A stretch of DNA of 64,000 nt from Locusta migratoria (GCA_026315105.1 CM048745.1:755305506-755369505), one strand, 5' to 3'. Positions 21,533 through 33,824 are shown, counted from the first letter of the stretch. The notes: generated from the letters alone by a model not told the origin. Translations and numbers: made by a program.

Positions 21533-22561
21533 TGGTTGTGACAGTGCATTGTAAATTCAAATCTACTGCCGCACGTAATGCATGCATAGTAATATAGGGG
21601 TGCTATGGCAATTAGACAGTGCCGCCTAAGTGAACTGGGGCTTGCCTGCGACTCAACAGAGCACGGCAGTCTGTAGTGGACCATGATTCCATACACTCAA
21701 TGTAAAGAGTAGTTTTCTTGTGTTGATAAAGTTATAACACTTTAAGTGGTGCTGATTCGTGACATACTCACTCATTGGCATGAGCAGTGCATTAGTATAG
21801 TACACGATACCATTCTTTACTGAAGACCAGGATACCATATTCCTACCTTACAGACCGATACTACCATTCCTTTTGTTCCAACTACTCCATTTCCTCTATT
21901 ACATGGTATTTATGGCATGACTTTAATTTATATGTAATTAATTAACCTCGAGAAGTCATATTATACTAAACAATTATCAACAAGTAGAATCATAAATTTT
22001 GAATAATAAACTAATTACACAATGTGGAACTTTCTAGAAGTCTCTATTGTTTCTCATTGTCAATATTTGTACAAAGGGACTAATTATTGGGTAACAACCA
22101 TAAATATTAAGCAATTGCAAATTAAAGATTATATAACATAGGCAAACCAACTTTGTAGATTCACTCAATTACAGATATCTAAATGAAGAATGTAATTTTG
22201 AGGCTAATTAGACGAATTAAATTGTACCTCATATTTAAATGATATTTGTGGTATTGAAGTCATGTAAAAGCTAATTTACTAACTGAAACGAATTTTGGCG
22301 AACTGTATTATTATTGCTTATCGAAACACGCTCAAAAACATCTGTGATAATACTAATTGAATTGTTTAATTAAACATAACAATTAGTGTAATTGTTATGA
22401 TATTATATAAAGATGTTATTTCACGCCAAGTGTTGTTTGGTTTTAATCTGAGTTGTATTCTGTTGAAGTTGTAACTGAGTTCTGTTGATGTTTTATGGTC
22501 CGAAATAAACATCACGGTGAGATCAGATCAATGTATTTTAATTCACACCTCCAAAAATTCA
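21533..22561 (+). mobile_element. Gypsy-type 5' LTR (probable)
   Basis: The start TGGTTGTGACAGTGC matches the LTR start TGTTGTGACAGTGC at 41759, which directly follows a polypurine tract. Similarity continues for about 70 bp. An AATAAA lies at 22504-22509, and a gag-like region begins about 80 bp after the proposed end. The right edge (CA at 22560-22561) is a guess from spacing. Confidence 0.55.
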
Positions 22562-22639
22562 TTTTTAGTTGACTATAATTCAAAGGACATTCTAATTAAC
22601 TCTGATGTAAGGATGGTAGAACACTTATAGCACGCTCAT

Positions 22640-23660
22640 TGAGCAACAGGCTGCCCTAGTAGCATCGTTATGTGACTTACCACGTCAGTTGTGTCGACAT
22701 CGTCGTCTAGGCGAGTCGCACCGTGTTCTCTGCCTCCATTCCCTCCATTTGAGGAAGCTGCAGAAGAATGGGAGGACTACGAAAAGCATCTGCGGCAACA
22801 TTTTTTGGCTTTTGGCATTGTCGACGATCATCTCTGTTTCTTTCATGGATTTCTCCAAAAGTTATCAACTATTGTCTCAGCTTGCCTGCATACGGGATCC
22901 AGCATCATTGTCTTTTACTGAAATGTGTGACTTACTTTCTAAATATTATTGCAAAAACTCCCATGTTGTTGCTTCCTGTGTGGCATTTTACAAGTGCCGC
23001 AAGTAGCCTCCTCAATCATACTATGCATGGGCCATGGAATTACAGGGCCTTGGAAGAAAATGTCAATTTGTTATATACCGAGTCCATGGTTCGAGATGCT
23101 ATACTGAGGTTAGCTCCAGATAAGGAAGCCAGACAATGGGCCCTCCAGCACCTGAACCCCTCTTTATCTGAAGTATTGAGTATTGCCCAATCATATAAAT
23201 TTCTCATGCTGCTGGTGCCCAAATTGACGTATACATGGACATCAGTGTTGTGCTGTCTGATGCCATAGCAGATGGCATGTCTGTTTTGTATGATGATAAG
23301 GAAGTTGCTGCCATCCATGCACATCAACAACGACAAGTGGGGCAACAACACGTTAAGGAGAAGCAACATCGGCAGATGCAGCAGCTGCGGCTGCAGCATC
23401 AGGTACGTTCGACACTTCCATCTTGTCCATGTAGCTTTATCAAACACAAGAGAGTAGCCTGTCATCAACACTGGGCTACATGTCACTCCTGTAATAAGAA
23501 GGGTCACATTGCCTCAGTCCGCCAGTCTAATAAAACACTTGCTGTTGTTGATGATGACTCTGTTATGACTGTCAATTGTGTACTTTCAAACACTAGCATG
23601 TTATACATAGATGTTCCGGTCCTTGACAAAAATATTTGCATGCAGGTTGCATGCATGTCT
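22640..23660 (+). pseudogene. Gypsy-type gag (frameshifted)
   Basis: Three plus frames share one ancestral gag. The N-terminal part has PPFPPFEEAAEEWEDYEKHLRQHFLAF, then YQLLSQLACIRDPASLSF and EMCDLLSKYY. Farther on are TESMVRDAILRLAPDKEARQ (near 23080) and a zinc-knuckle-like CHSCNKKGHIASV whose last Cys is missing (near 23485). It continues to LSNTSMLYIDV and LDKNICMQV before a short repeated gag piece (23655-23702). At least three frameshifts. Confidence 0.75.
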
Positions 23661-23702
23661 GTTTTGTACGATGTTGAGGAAGTTGCAGCTGTCCATGCAC
23701 TA

Positions 23703-24215
23703 TGCCGTACCTGGTCATTGATTGATGGTTCTCAAAGTTCTTGATGCTGTCGGTGGTCCGATAGCGGCTGGCTGAAATCTTATGGGGTGAAAACCAATTC
23801 ACTAACAATGACTAATGCAACACACAGAATTGCATTTCTCTGACATTTTTAATTATTTATAAGTGCTCAATTGTCCCTATTTATAGCCAGCTTACAAGTC
23901 TCATTAATTACAGCCATTAATACCAGGCACGCACATTCCACACATCAATAATACTAGTTAACACTGTCTGTGTGTGGAATACAAAAGTTCGAGGTGTACA
24001 TCGTAATGTGGCACAAATATTAATTAATCTCTGTAAATACACTTTCCACACTAACAACTCTGACTAACTTTTGCATAATTGTTCAAATTTAAAGTTCAAA
24101 ACTGACATGCCTTGTGGCTCAGATTGCAGCCAAAACATGCATAAACAATACTCGGAACTGATATAGTTTGTACATCTGACAACTGATGAAACAATACTTT
24201 TGTACATGCCGCAAG
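23703..24215 (-). repeat. 3' LTR of the minus-strand LTR element
   Basis: Pair of 27899-28375. On the minus strand it contains GGCTATAAATAG, a good TATA box, near 23875-23890 and ends with GGCA. Confidence 0.75.
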
Positions 24216-26200
24216 TAATTGATAAAACAAAGTCATGGCTGCAAATAAATCATATAAAATACAACTAGGTACATAATTACCAAAATAACTTTCATCTGCA
24301 TTAGGCCCTATGCTGGCCATAAAAAAATACATCAAGTCCCAGTACAAATTCAATTATTATTAACATAAATGTTAAAATTATTTACAAAATTGGTGAAAAA
24401 ATACATTTTTTGTAGGTTGAAAAAAAAAAAATATCACTGTAGCACAAGAAGTATTTCAAGGGAGAACACTCATCTCCCAGTTCTTTCACATCACTTCATA
24501 TTACACATAGATAATTTCATTTATCTTCACAGTGGATCCATGCCTTCATCAGGTCCTCAAAAAATGGTTGTCCCACATGTCTCTGTCCTGGAGGTGGCTC
24601 TCCTCCTGCATAGTACATGCGAAATATACAAAATTCCTTACATTAGTACACAAAAATATTTCTTTCCTACCATAAAACTGTACACAATATACACCTAATT
24701 TAAATTCTATTAAGGAAAAAAATGGAAACTTGCTTCGCAACACAAAAAATCTCTATATTGGCTATATTTAATCAAAAGTTGAAATGAAATTTAAAGCAAA
24801 AACTTGAAAATCATGCTGTTTCTCCCATACCAAAATCAAAATTTCATTCTCTCATGTTACAGTACCAAGATAATTGAACATACTTCTACAGACAGCATAT
24901 GAACCGAAAATTATGATCCCCCCATTTCATACTTACAGATAACAAATACCAAGCAGCAAATAAATGATCAAAAAAATCAAATAAAAAAGATGGTAGATTA
25001 TGAAACTAGTGTTTTACTGAAAATTTGTAAAAACACAGAACCAGTTATATCTGCCCAAGATAAAATATATACTGTATATATCTGTTTAAAATCTCTCACT
25101 TGCAAACTCACAAATCTTACCAAGTTATCTGTAAGATAGAATCCTTAGAAAATCTGCAATAGCAAAGACAGGCTTCCTAACCATTGGTTCTACCTACTCA
25201 TTATCATTACTTCGTTATACTTCATAATTAAATACTCATTATATCTCATGAATATTCTTCCTCTAATCACATCAATTAATATTCTTCACCTTCATCTACA
25301 TTCTGATAATATTCCATTACCTTATTACTCATTATACCTCATTACTCCATCAGTATTCATTTCAATACCCTATCAAAGAAACTATGACAATCCTGCCAAA
25401 GCCACAACAAATCTACAGAACCCTAGTCCACAGTAACTTACCAGCTTTTACTTTCATTACTTCAATACAGACTGAACCATATACATTTCAGAACTTCTCT
25501 TTCCATTTCCATATTGCTTTAAATTCATGGGCACAGATACAAATTTCTCACATAACTACATATCATTTTGCTCACAACACACTTGGTAAATCAGTACTGC
25601 ACTAACAAAGTGTAACACACTGACTTCATCTCTGTAAGTACCAATTTAACTTCAATTTCACTAAATTTGGTTGTAATCTTTTGCTGCTATTACATATATG
25701 CTGTTTAGAAAATGCATAATTCAGGTGGAATGGTACTGCATTTACACAAACCTTCCACAATACTCTACACTATCACAATCTATAATTACACTGTGTTAGC
25801 CTACAATACACTGTCATAACCTACAATTACACTGTGGTAATCTACAAGTGCACTATGGTAACTTACAATTACACTATTACCTCTACCTAAACCAAACAAA
25901 ACATAGTAGAAGATTTACTGACTTACAAACTACTCACAGAATAGTAGAAGAAGAATGGAGTGACCTAAGAAATGAAGAATAGTATCACCCAGCTGAGGGA
26001 AGGCATTACTCTCCAAGTAATGTATTGGTCAAAGAATGACGAACCCCCTACCTGCTTAGTTAAACTTACCACTAGGGAAATAATTATTGACATACCATTT
26101 ACACATAGATTGTGTTCCAAGAATTGTGTTAAGACTGAGATTTGGTATCATTAAGAGATTGAACACTAACTTTTGTCCATCTGCTTTGTACTCTTGGATA
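24216..26200. other. internal non-coding part of the LTR element
   Basis: AT-rich, with short A runs (24420-24431). No coding domain recognised on either strand. Confidence 0.5.
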
Positions 26201-26211
26201 ACTTATTATTA

Positions 26212-26442
26212 TCACAAATAATCTTTATTCCAGAAACATGCATAATCATTATTTTGTCTGTACCCCTTATTTGATTCAAGCAAAGTCTGAGAAATACTGT
26301 TAAGAACACTACTACTATCTAGTAAGCATTTTACAGATACTCCTTGTATTCTAGTTGACACTATTGGATGCCACACCTTATCAGTTCTTCCTACTGCTTC
26401 TTTTTCATACAGCATATCATTAATTATTCCCTGGATAAGCAA
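26212..26442 (-). pseudogene. retroelement aspartic-protease-like fragment
   Basis: The 76-residue minus frame includes HPIVSTRIQGVSVKCLLDSSS followed by a hydrophobic stretch. The pattern resembles the active-site loop of retroelement proteases (hydrophobic-hydrophobic-D-S/T-G), with the Gly replaced by Ser here. It lies inside the LTR pair and in the same direction as the gag-like frame. Confidence 0.45.
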
Positions 26443-27003
26443 TCATTCATTTCATGCAAGTCATTTGAAGCTACTGTTAAGTGACCCACATTATGATCTG
26501 CTTCCACTTCCCTTCTATCTTCTAGCTTAAATTCTGCTTTCTCTTCCTGCTCAATAAATATTTCTACTTCTGTCTTACCAACTACTTTGCTATCACCATC
26601 AAAAACAGATTCATTTACCTCAACTTTATCATCACTAGATTCTTCACTACTACTGGTTCCTGAAGTCTCAACACTATCACTTACTTAAAACAAACCATTT
26701 ACCATTTTGCCTGTATCCTACTTGACCAAAATGCCTGACACATAGGTTCTTCATGTTGTCTTAATAAATGCCCATTATCATTACTTTCAAAGTCATTAAA
26801 TTCTTTACAGCTATAGAAACATTGCAACCACCAACATACACACTAAACTTGACATCATCTATCTTTTCTCTTCCTGTTCAATTTCTACAAATTTAGAATC
26901 CACATTCTCAAAATTTAAATTTCCTTCCCGTTTATCCTCTACAGTGCCCAACCTAGTTTCTAATTCTCATTTTACTTGACCAGTTTGATTTTCAAGTTCT
27001 TCC

Positions 27004-27429
27004 TTATTCTCTGTACAAGATTTCCTGACAGACAAAGCTTTTATCACCAGAATTAGCAACAGATTCCACTCTTTCTTCACATAAGTCAATTCTATCATGA
27101 TTAGTTGCACAGGACTTATTATCATTTCCTTTTTGGCTGATATTTAGTTCTACAACTTCTGATTCATTTTCGCAATTGGCTTCTGCTTCTATTTTCTTAT
27201 TGGAATCTACCAAAGTACTATTTACTGCAACAACTTCGTGACAAAAATTACCAATTTCACAACTGATTTTACTTTCACTGTCATTATAGTTTTCGTCCAG
27301 TTTCTGACTCAACTTACGATTCCACGCATCCAGTTTTCGGCTTAATTTCTGATGCAGGCTATTCAATACTGCCAAAATTATCTTTTCCCAACCAGGAGGA
27401 GCTGACTTTTCAAAACCATTATTATCCAT
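27004..27429 (-). CDS. gag-like protein of the minus LTR element (unrecognised family)
   Basis: 142 residues starting MDNNGFEKSAPPGWEKIILAVL, about 470 bp inside the 5' LTR (27899-28375). The middle is Lys/Asn/Glu-rich with a likely coiled-coil stretch (SLHQKLSRKLDAWNRKLSQKLDE). Position and orientation suggest the start of a gag or leader protein. I do not recognise a domain. Confidence 0.4.
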   Translation of the reverse strand: MDNNGFEKSAPPGWEKIILAVLNSLHQKLSRKLDAWNRKLSQKLDENYNDSESKISCEIGNFCHEVVAVNSTLVDSNKKIEAEANCENESEVVELNISQKGNDNKSCATNHDRIDLCEERVESVANSGDKSFVCQEILYRE

Positions 27430-27898
27430 GATTGATTTTTACCTTAAAAATACAATGTTTTCTGGTGGCGATCAGTGATCTCTTCAGCGATGTACAGCAC
27501 TGCTTACAACGCGATGTCCAAGGTCACCTGCTAAGGTGATTTCAAAGGCAGCGGTGAAACTTCTCCATCTGTTAACAAGCCATCATGGAATGCTGATTAG
27601 CTACCTTTTCCACAATGAGGTCGGTGTTGCTCCTTCTTCTATTGGCTGCTACTTGACGTAGATTTTGCGTACAGCAACAGATGCAGCTTTGAAATTTGTA
27701 AGCGTAGGTGACAGTTTTGAAAAGTGTTTTGAACTAACACTTGCATATGATTGTTCTACTGTTCACTGTGTCACACAAAGTATTTTCGTTTTCACAGTTA
27801 CGACTAATGTACACCTCATTCACGATGCACTGCCCATAAAAGATTGTGAGTCCCAAAACAGTTCCTTCAGTCAGTTCCTAATCACGGGGCACCGTATG

Positions 27899-28375
27899 TG
27901 CCATACGTGATCATTGATCAATGATTCTCGAAGTTCTTGATGTTGTCAATGGTCTCAATAGCGGCTGGCTGAAATCTTATGGGGTGAAAACCAATTCACT
28001 AAAAATGACTAATGCAACACACAGAATTGCAGTTCTTTGATATTTTTAATTATTTATAAATGCTCAGTTGTCCCTATTTATAGCCAGCTTACAAGTCTCA
28101 TTAATTACAACCATTAATACCAGGCACTCACATTCCACACATCAATAATACTTGTTAACACTGTCTGTGTGTGGCACAAATATTAATTAATCATTGTAGA
28201 TACTCTTTCCACACTAACAACTCTGACTAACTTTTGAATAATTGTTCAAATTTAAAGTTAGAAACTGATGTGGCTTGTGGCTCAGATCGCAGCCGAAACA
28301 ATAAACAATACTAGGAACCGACATAATTTGTACATCTGACAACTGACAAAACAATACTCTGATACATGTCGCGAG
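27899..28375 (-). repeat. 5' LTR of the minus-strand LTR element
   Basis: Pair of 23703-24215 with the same TATA box region on the minus strand. Confidence 0.75.
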
Positions 28376-28463
28376 TGCATTCTATTTATATGTTTCAAAC
28401 AATGTTGCTGAAAATTAAGTATTGTTAATTATGTACATTTAATTAATTATAATGGAAAAGAAA

Positions 28464-28606
28464 ACATTGCCTCTTTCTGCCTGTCTAACAAGACACCTGC
28501 TGTTGTTGACGATGATGACTGTCTTATGACTGTCAATTGTGTACTTTCAAATACTAGCAAATTATACATAGATGTTCAGGACCTTGACAAAAATATTTGT
28601 ATGCAG
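28464..28606 (+). pseudogene. second copy of a Gypsy gag/protease junction
   Basis: Near-duplicate of 23510-23648: both encode VMTVNC/LMTVNC, VLSNTS, LYIDV and LDKNICMQV. The two copies flank the minus LTR element, so Gypsy sequence is duplicated around it rather than simply split. Confidence 0.7.
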
Positions 28607-29190
28607 GTCCACACTTACCAATGGAAAATCTTTTGTCCATGTTTCGTTGAATTTTGATTGTCTCTTTTTCGACATAATACAAGTTATCCAAAAATAATAC
28701 CTTTAGAACTATCTTCAGTGATTGGTATCTTACAGAAACACATAAATAAGCTAAACTAGACCAATGTTAAAGACAGAAACCACGACAAGCACCGAGTACA
28801 ATATGACATCTGTTGGCAAGGATGGGGGGCAGGCATGCAGTGGCCTTGTATACCTCGCAGGCAACGGTTTAGCAATAGTATAAAGCGCTAGCATAGGTTA
28901 AGCCTGTTGCCATGACAAAGTTTGTCAATGATGCAAGACTAGGTTTCAGGATGACCAACCAAACGAAATTTTAATTAACATAACTCATTTTTAAAATTCA
29001 GGACATTAGGAGATTTTATTTATTTATTTTTTAATTCAGTCAGAATGGCAGGATACATCCTCAAATTCAGGATAATCCCACTTTTTCAGTATATATGGCA
29101 ACCCTACCCATAGGCAACCATGATAAGACATTAGCGTGCTGGGCCATGGGGCAGTAATGATTCTCATAGTGAAAACGAGACAAGTATAAA
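28607..29190 (-). mobile_element. inverted segment: hAT-like 5' end joined to Gypsy RNase H piece
   Basis: On the minus strand, Gypsy (LYLSRFHYENHYCPMAQH...LSWLPMG, 29107-29190) runs straight into the hAT-like 5' end beginning TAGGGTTGCCATA at 29106. The same junction exists in plus orientation at 31060-31440. The right-hand version has lost part of this hAT terminus, so the inverted copy preserves the fuller end. Confidence 0.7.
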
Positions 29191-29204
29191 GCCCACATGC
29201 TTGG

Positions 29205-30145
29205 AATTGAGTTCTTCACTGTTGTCTCCTGCCACGCGAAATTTGTGGACATACAACAAACAGAAAATTCCAATTATCGGCCAGTTTGGGGCGACTACTT
29301 CTTACATGTCGGTTGTTTGTTCTTTCACCTTTTATGTTCTTGATCATGCAGGAACGGAAAACTTGCTTGGATGTGATGCCTTTAACTTTTTGGATTCTCC
29401 ATTACAGACAATGTACATCTGGTATTTGATGATATTCCTTACTGTCTGTTTGATGCATTGTGCACAGAATTTTCTGTCCCAGCCTGGGCCACACTGTAGA
29501 TTTTGAGGCACATATAACGCTCAAACCGGCGGCTCACCTGAAGTTTTCCTGTGCCCGTGCCTGTGCCCTTGACCCAGTCAAGGCTGAATTATACAGGTTG
29601 GGTTCTTGCGGGGCTCTCCTACCTGTTACTTCTAGTGAATGGGCATCCACCCTCTTTGTGGTTTGCAAACCCAATGGCAAATTCTGGTTGTGTGGCGATT
29701 TCCAAAAGACCGTCAATGCCTAATGGCTGATTGATACTAACCCGCTTCTCCGTTCTGACGACTTGTTTGCCAAACTTGCAGGTGGACAATTCTTCTCCAA
29801 AATTGATTTATTGGAGGCTTATCACCAGCTGCCCTTGGATGCAGATTCCAAAAAATTTCTTGTCTTAAACACTCCTTCCGGCCTGTATCAGTACCAACAG
29901 TTGTCATTTGGCATTGCCAGCTCTCCAGCTATATTTCAGCATTTTTTAGAACAGCTGATGGTTTCTGTGCCTGGTTGCATAAACTATCTAGATGATATTG
30001 TAGTCACAGATGCTTCTACGGATGAGCATCTTGCCAGTCTTCGCACGCTTTTTCAAGTTCTTCTGTCAGTGAGTTTGAAGTGTAATCTCGCTAAATCTCA
30101 AGTTTTTTCAGTCTTCTGTTGTGTATCTGGGGTTTGTAATGTCAC
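29205..30145 (+). pseudogene. Gypsy-type pol: protease end and reverse transcriptase
   Basis: Post-protease peptide (IPIIGQFGATTSY...LLGCDAFNFL) at 29250-29400, then a pre-RT stretch (ASTLFVVCKPNGKF...CGDFQKTVNA) at 29460-29723. The RT frame at 29763-30161 has FSKIDLLEAYHQLPL (motif A), SFGIASSPAIFQ (motif B) and NYLDDIVV (motif C with intact YLDD). Frameshifts separate the parts, and no protease active site remains. Confidence 0.8.
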
Positions 30146-30494
30146 AGCTGCGTCCACCTAATCCTCAATGGGCGAAGTTGCCGTTACATTCTATTTTTAT
30201 GCTTAATCATTTAATAATTGTTCCAATGATTTGACAGTATGGGATGCAGACAATTACGAGGTTGATCCATAACAGTAAACTTTGTTAATTTCCTTTATTA
30301 TGGAACGACAAATGTTAACAAACTCTTCCCTTTAAACACACTGATTTAATAACCGCGTGCCACTACGATGAATGGCTACAAGTCCACACTGAAACATTTC
30401 AATATATAACTGCAACCCGTATGTGATACAATGGAATGGCAAAAACTTTAGCCACCACGAAACACAGGTTATGAACTCAGCTGTGACGTTACAG
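30146..30494. mobile_element. about 350-bp insertion inside Gypsy pol, type unknown
   Basis: Gypsy RT sequence stops at 30145 and resumes after 30494. The edges carry GTCACAG (30139-30145) and GTTACAG (30488-30494), which could be a one-mismatch TSD. No coding sequence; a solo LTR or short non-autonomous element is possible. Confidence 0.45.
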
Positions 30495-31143
30495 GTTCAA
30501 CTGTCACATGATAGGATCTGTCCCTTAATTCAGCACATTGATGCTATCATGACCCTTCCATAGCCGTCTACTGTTAAAGACCTTCAGTTATTTCATGGAA
30601 AAATTGCCTACTATCATAAATTCCTTCCTTCCGTGGCTGGTGTGGCTCATCCCTTGAATCAGCTGTTACATAAGAACATTCCTTTCCACTGGACTGCCGT
30701 ATGCGAATGTGCCTTTGCCTGCCTCAAAGATCAACTTCAGTCAGCGCCGTGTCTAGCCAAGTTTTGCCCGGGGCGATAACTGGTGTTGGTCACGGTCACA
30801 TCCCAACATGGTATTGGGACCGTCCTCGCACACCAATATGACGATGTATCACAGCAGCTTTTTGCTTATGCTTTGAAGAATGCTCAAACACATTATTCTC
30901 AGATTGAGAAAGAGGCACTTGCCATAGTGTATGCCTTTAAAAAATGTCATGTTTTCTTGTGTGGTTCCAAGTTTCATCTCATCACCAACCATAAGCCTCT
31001 TGTCTCCTTTTTTACATCCTTCAGCATCGCTTTGGGATAAGGCTGCACACGGGTTGTAGTGTTGGGCTTTATACTTGTCTCGTTTTCACTATGAGATTCA
31101 TTACTGTCCCATGACCCAGCACGCTAAAGCCTTATCATGGCTG
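30495..31143 (+). pseudogene. Gypsy-type pol: RT thumb and RNase H
   Basis: Peptides include KDLQLFHGKIAYYHKFLPS and HPLNQLLHKNIPFHW. The frame at 30783-31040 follows with FAYALKNAQTHYSQIEKEALAIVYAFKKCHVFL and THKPL-like LITNHKPLVSFF, the RNase H fold of Gypsy pol. It ends in LSWLPTG where the hAT-like element is inserted. Confidence 0.8.
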
Positions 31144-31539
31144 CCTACGGGTAGGCATAAGTTAATTAAAATTTCGTTTGGTCGGCATGCCTGCCCCCCA
31201 CCCTTGCCAACAGATGTCATATTTAAGCTCAGAAATGTACATGGTGCTTGTCATGGTTTCTATCTTCAACATTGGTCTAGTTTAGCTTATTTATGTGTTT
31301 CTGTAAGATACCAATTACAGAAGATAGTTATAAAGGTATTATTTTTGGATAACTTGTATTATGTCAAAAAAGAGACAATCAAAATTCAACGAAACATGGA
31401 CAAAAAATTTTCCATCGGTAAAGTGTGGAAGAAATGAACATGAAGCATACTGTGACTTGTGCATGTAAGTAAATGAAAATAGTATTGTATAGTGCAATAG
31501 AATAGGCTCAATTTTTGGTGTGTATTATATCATATACTA

Positions 31540-32010
31540 GCTTTTAGGTCCCAGCGTTGGCCGGGTGTGTATTTACTCCTTTCTTAATTCGTTAGACCAT
31601 TTCCTTCTTCCCCTCTGATCATCGCTGCCTAACCTACTCTCCACACATCAAAGTTTCGTTTTCATGTAGCTCAATCTTTATGACATCATATCTCATGAAC
31701 TATACATCATTAGTGGTTTTACTACCATAGCAAATCCTTTTAAAGAATATTTGTATGACATTTGGTTCAAATCGGTCCATTAGTTTAGGAGCAGATAAGG
31801 AATATTGTCGCATGATGCAGCTGTTTTTCACGAATTCCATTGTTTGACATGATATCTCCTGACATATGTGTCATAAGTGGTTCTTACCCCCACAGGGTTT
31901 GTTGCCTGATAGTAAAGAATCTGTGTACCAGGTTTGGTTGAAATTGATCCAGTAGTCTAGGAGGAGATGTGGAAAACACACATGCAGCCATTTTTGTAAT
32001 AAGTATAGAT
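31540..32010 (+). mobile_element. short non-autonomous repeat inside the hAT-like element (tentative)
   Basis: Begins near TACTAGCTTTTAGGTCCCAG and ends near AATAAGTATAGATAT. Elements with a TACTAGCT...CCC.GC start and a TATAGATA end are common in insect genomes, but I cannot name the class. Confidence 0.35.
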
Positions 32011-32280
32011 ATTGTCAAAACTGGTTATAACAACATCGCTTTTTAATGATGTATTGGTTATAACGGGGGAATCTGATGTTCCCACCTAAATCCTTTGTAA
32101 ACACTATAACTAAAAAATTGCTTGGTGCGACTTCGTTTATTTTGACGGATGGAATGACGTATTTTTCTTTACATTCTTGGAAAAATATATCTGCTATAAC
32201 GTCCACAGTTCAGTTTTGTTTGTTGCACACTTGGGCATTACTAACAAAAATGTAACACTTATTTTCTATGGATTGTAGAT

Positions 32281-32294
32281 TTCAAATAAGTACT
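32281..32294. repeat. TSD of PLE family B insertion 1 (left)
   Basis: TTCAAATAAGTACT, 14 bp, repeated exactly at 34023-34036. Confidence 0.85.
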
Positions 32295-32672
32295 CATTAA
32301 TTAAAACTTCCGGGCAAAGTTGCTGGGGTCCATCAATAAAACTTCTTACTCCCGACATTTCGTTGCCTACTGTGCACAACATCTTCAATGGTGAGTCGAC
32401 AACGGCCTACTAGGCGCTGGAGGTCCTGCTTACATAGAAGGCATAGATGGTGCCAACACTTGTCACGTGCTGCCGACTATGAAGTTATCTTTGACCAACG
32501 TCATCTCTCTCGATTACAAGTAATCGATTGTCATATCTTTGGTTCAAAGCTGACCGCCAAATCTTCTTTCCTGTTAAAATAATTGTGGTGTTTCTCTATT
32601 TCTATACCTTCTCTGTACATGTGTGTGTGTAATAATACGATGTCCTGGCTAGCACACTCGTTTCACTAAATT

Positions 32673-33824
32673 TTATTTCATGGTCACCACATGAAAAAAC
32701 ATGCTCTGCCACACCTGACTTGTCAGTGTGACCCAAACGACAATTCCTTTATGTTCCAATATGTGAGTATTACCACTCCTTTTTGTTGTTCCTATATATA
32801 CCGTGCCACAGCTACAGGGAATTTTATACACCCCAGGTGTTGCTAGGGGATGTCGTGTGTCTTTCACCGATCGTCAGCATTCGCTAATTTTATTGGTAGG
32901 TCTAAAGACGGTCTGCACTTGAAACCTGGCCAAAATTTTCCCAATATGGTCCGTAATTTTGTAGGAAGAAAAACTTTTGCGGCCGATAGTTGTTGTTGTG
33001 GCTTGTTTTCGGACCCTTTTCTTCTTGGATGGAGAGCTCGATCTGTATCTTTATCGGTGTATCCATTTTTCTTGAACGCTGTTGGTTTAATTCATCTCTC
33101 AGATAAATAGGTTCACAGATATTATTAGCTTGATCCACCAATGTTTTAAGAACACCTCTCTTCTGCCTAGGATGATGGTTCAAATCCTTATGGAGATAAC
33201 AATCGGTGTGGGTGTCTTTTCTGTATACCTTATGCCCCAGGTCCCATCTGCCCATTTGATTACTGATACATCCAAAAAATTCAACTGTCCGTTTTCCTCT
33301 TTCTCCATAGTAAATTGTATCCGCGGATTAATACTATTCAGGTGCCCCAAAAAATGATTTAAATCTTCATCACTGTGATTCTAAATCACAAAAGTATTAT
33401 CCACATACCAGTACCACATTGAGGGACTTTTGTTGGCCGACTGCAGCGCTTGATGTTCAAAAAATTCCATAAATAAATTAGTGATAGCTGGACTCAAGGG
33501 ACTACCCATGGCCACCCCTTTAATTTGTTCATAAAATTCACTGTTGTATTGAAAATAAGTCGTGGATAGGCAATGTCAGAATAAAGCTACTATATCAGTT
33601 GAAAACATGTCAGCTATATAAGAAAGAGCTTCGTCAACTGGGACGATGATGAACAAAGACACTATATCAAAACTGACAAGAATATCACCTGGAATGACAG
33701 TAATATCTCTCAATTTTTTTATAAAATGCATATAATTTTTGATGTACCTATCAGTTTTGCCTATGTATGGTTGCAACATGGAGGTGAGATATCGAGCCAA
33801 CTCCTGCGTCGGAGCACGTGACAA
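32673..33824 (-). pseudogene. Penelope-like RT / GIY-YIG (family B, insertion 1, broken)
   Basis: Three minus frames in order. 33576-33824 has ELARYLTSMLQPYIGKTDR and VSFDIVSLFIIVPVDEAL (RT motif A region). 32902-33255 has a post-RT stretch (GHKVYRKDTHTDCYLHKDLNHHPRQKRG). 32673-32867 has a GIY-YIG domain (GVYKIPCSCGTVYIGTTKRS). The stretch between (about 33260-33575) holds the remaining RT core in disrupted frames. Nothing here could make a complete enzyme. Confidence 0.8.

Larger units (their letters stand above)
23703..28375 (-). mobile_element. LTR retrotransposon without visible pol (minus)
   Basis: Direct repeats of 513 bp (23703-24215) and 477 bp (27899-28375) enclose 3.7 kb. The right copy lacks a 36-bp block present on the left, and base differences are scattered, so the insertion is old. 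A TATA box in the LTR and the internal frames point to minus orientation. Only a gag-like and a protease-like fragment are seen; no RT, RNase H or integrase. This fits a large non-autonomous LTR element. No primer-binding site, polypurine tract or TSD could be fixed with confidence. Confidence 0.75.

Noticed and set aside
24369..24698. 109-residue plus ORF inside the LTR element
   Set aside because: Opposite to the element's direction, low complexity start and no domain.
29067..29273. 68-residue ORF as a gene
   Set aside because: A readthrough of the inverted Gypsy piece into the hAT end.
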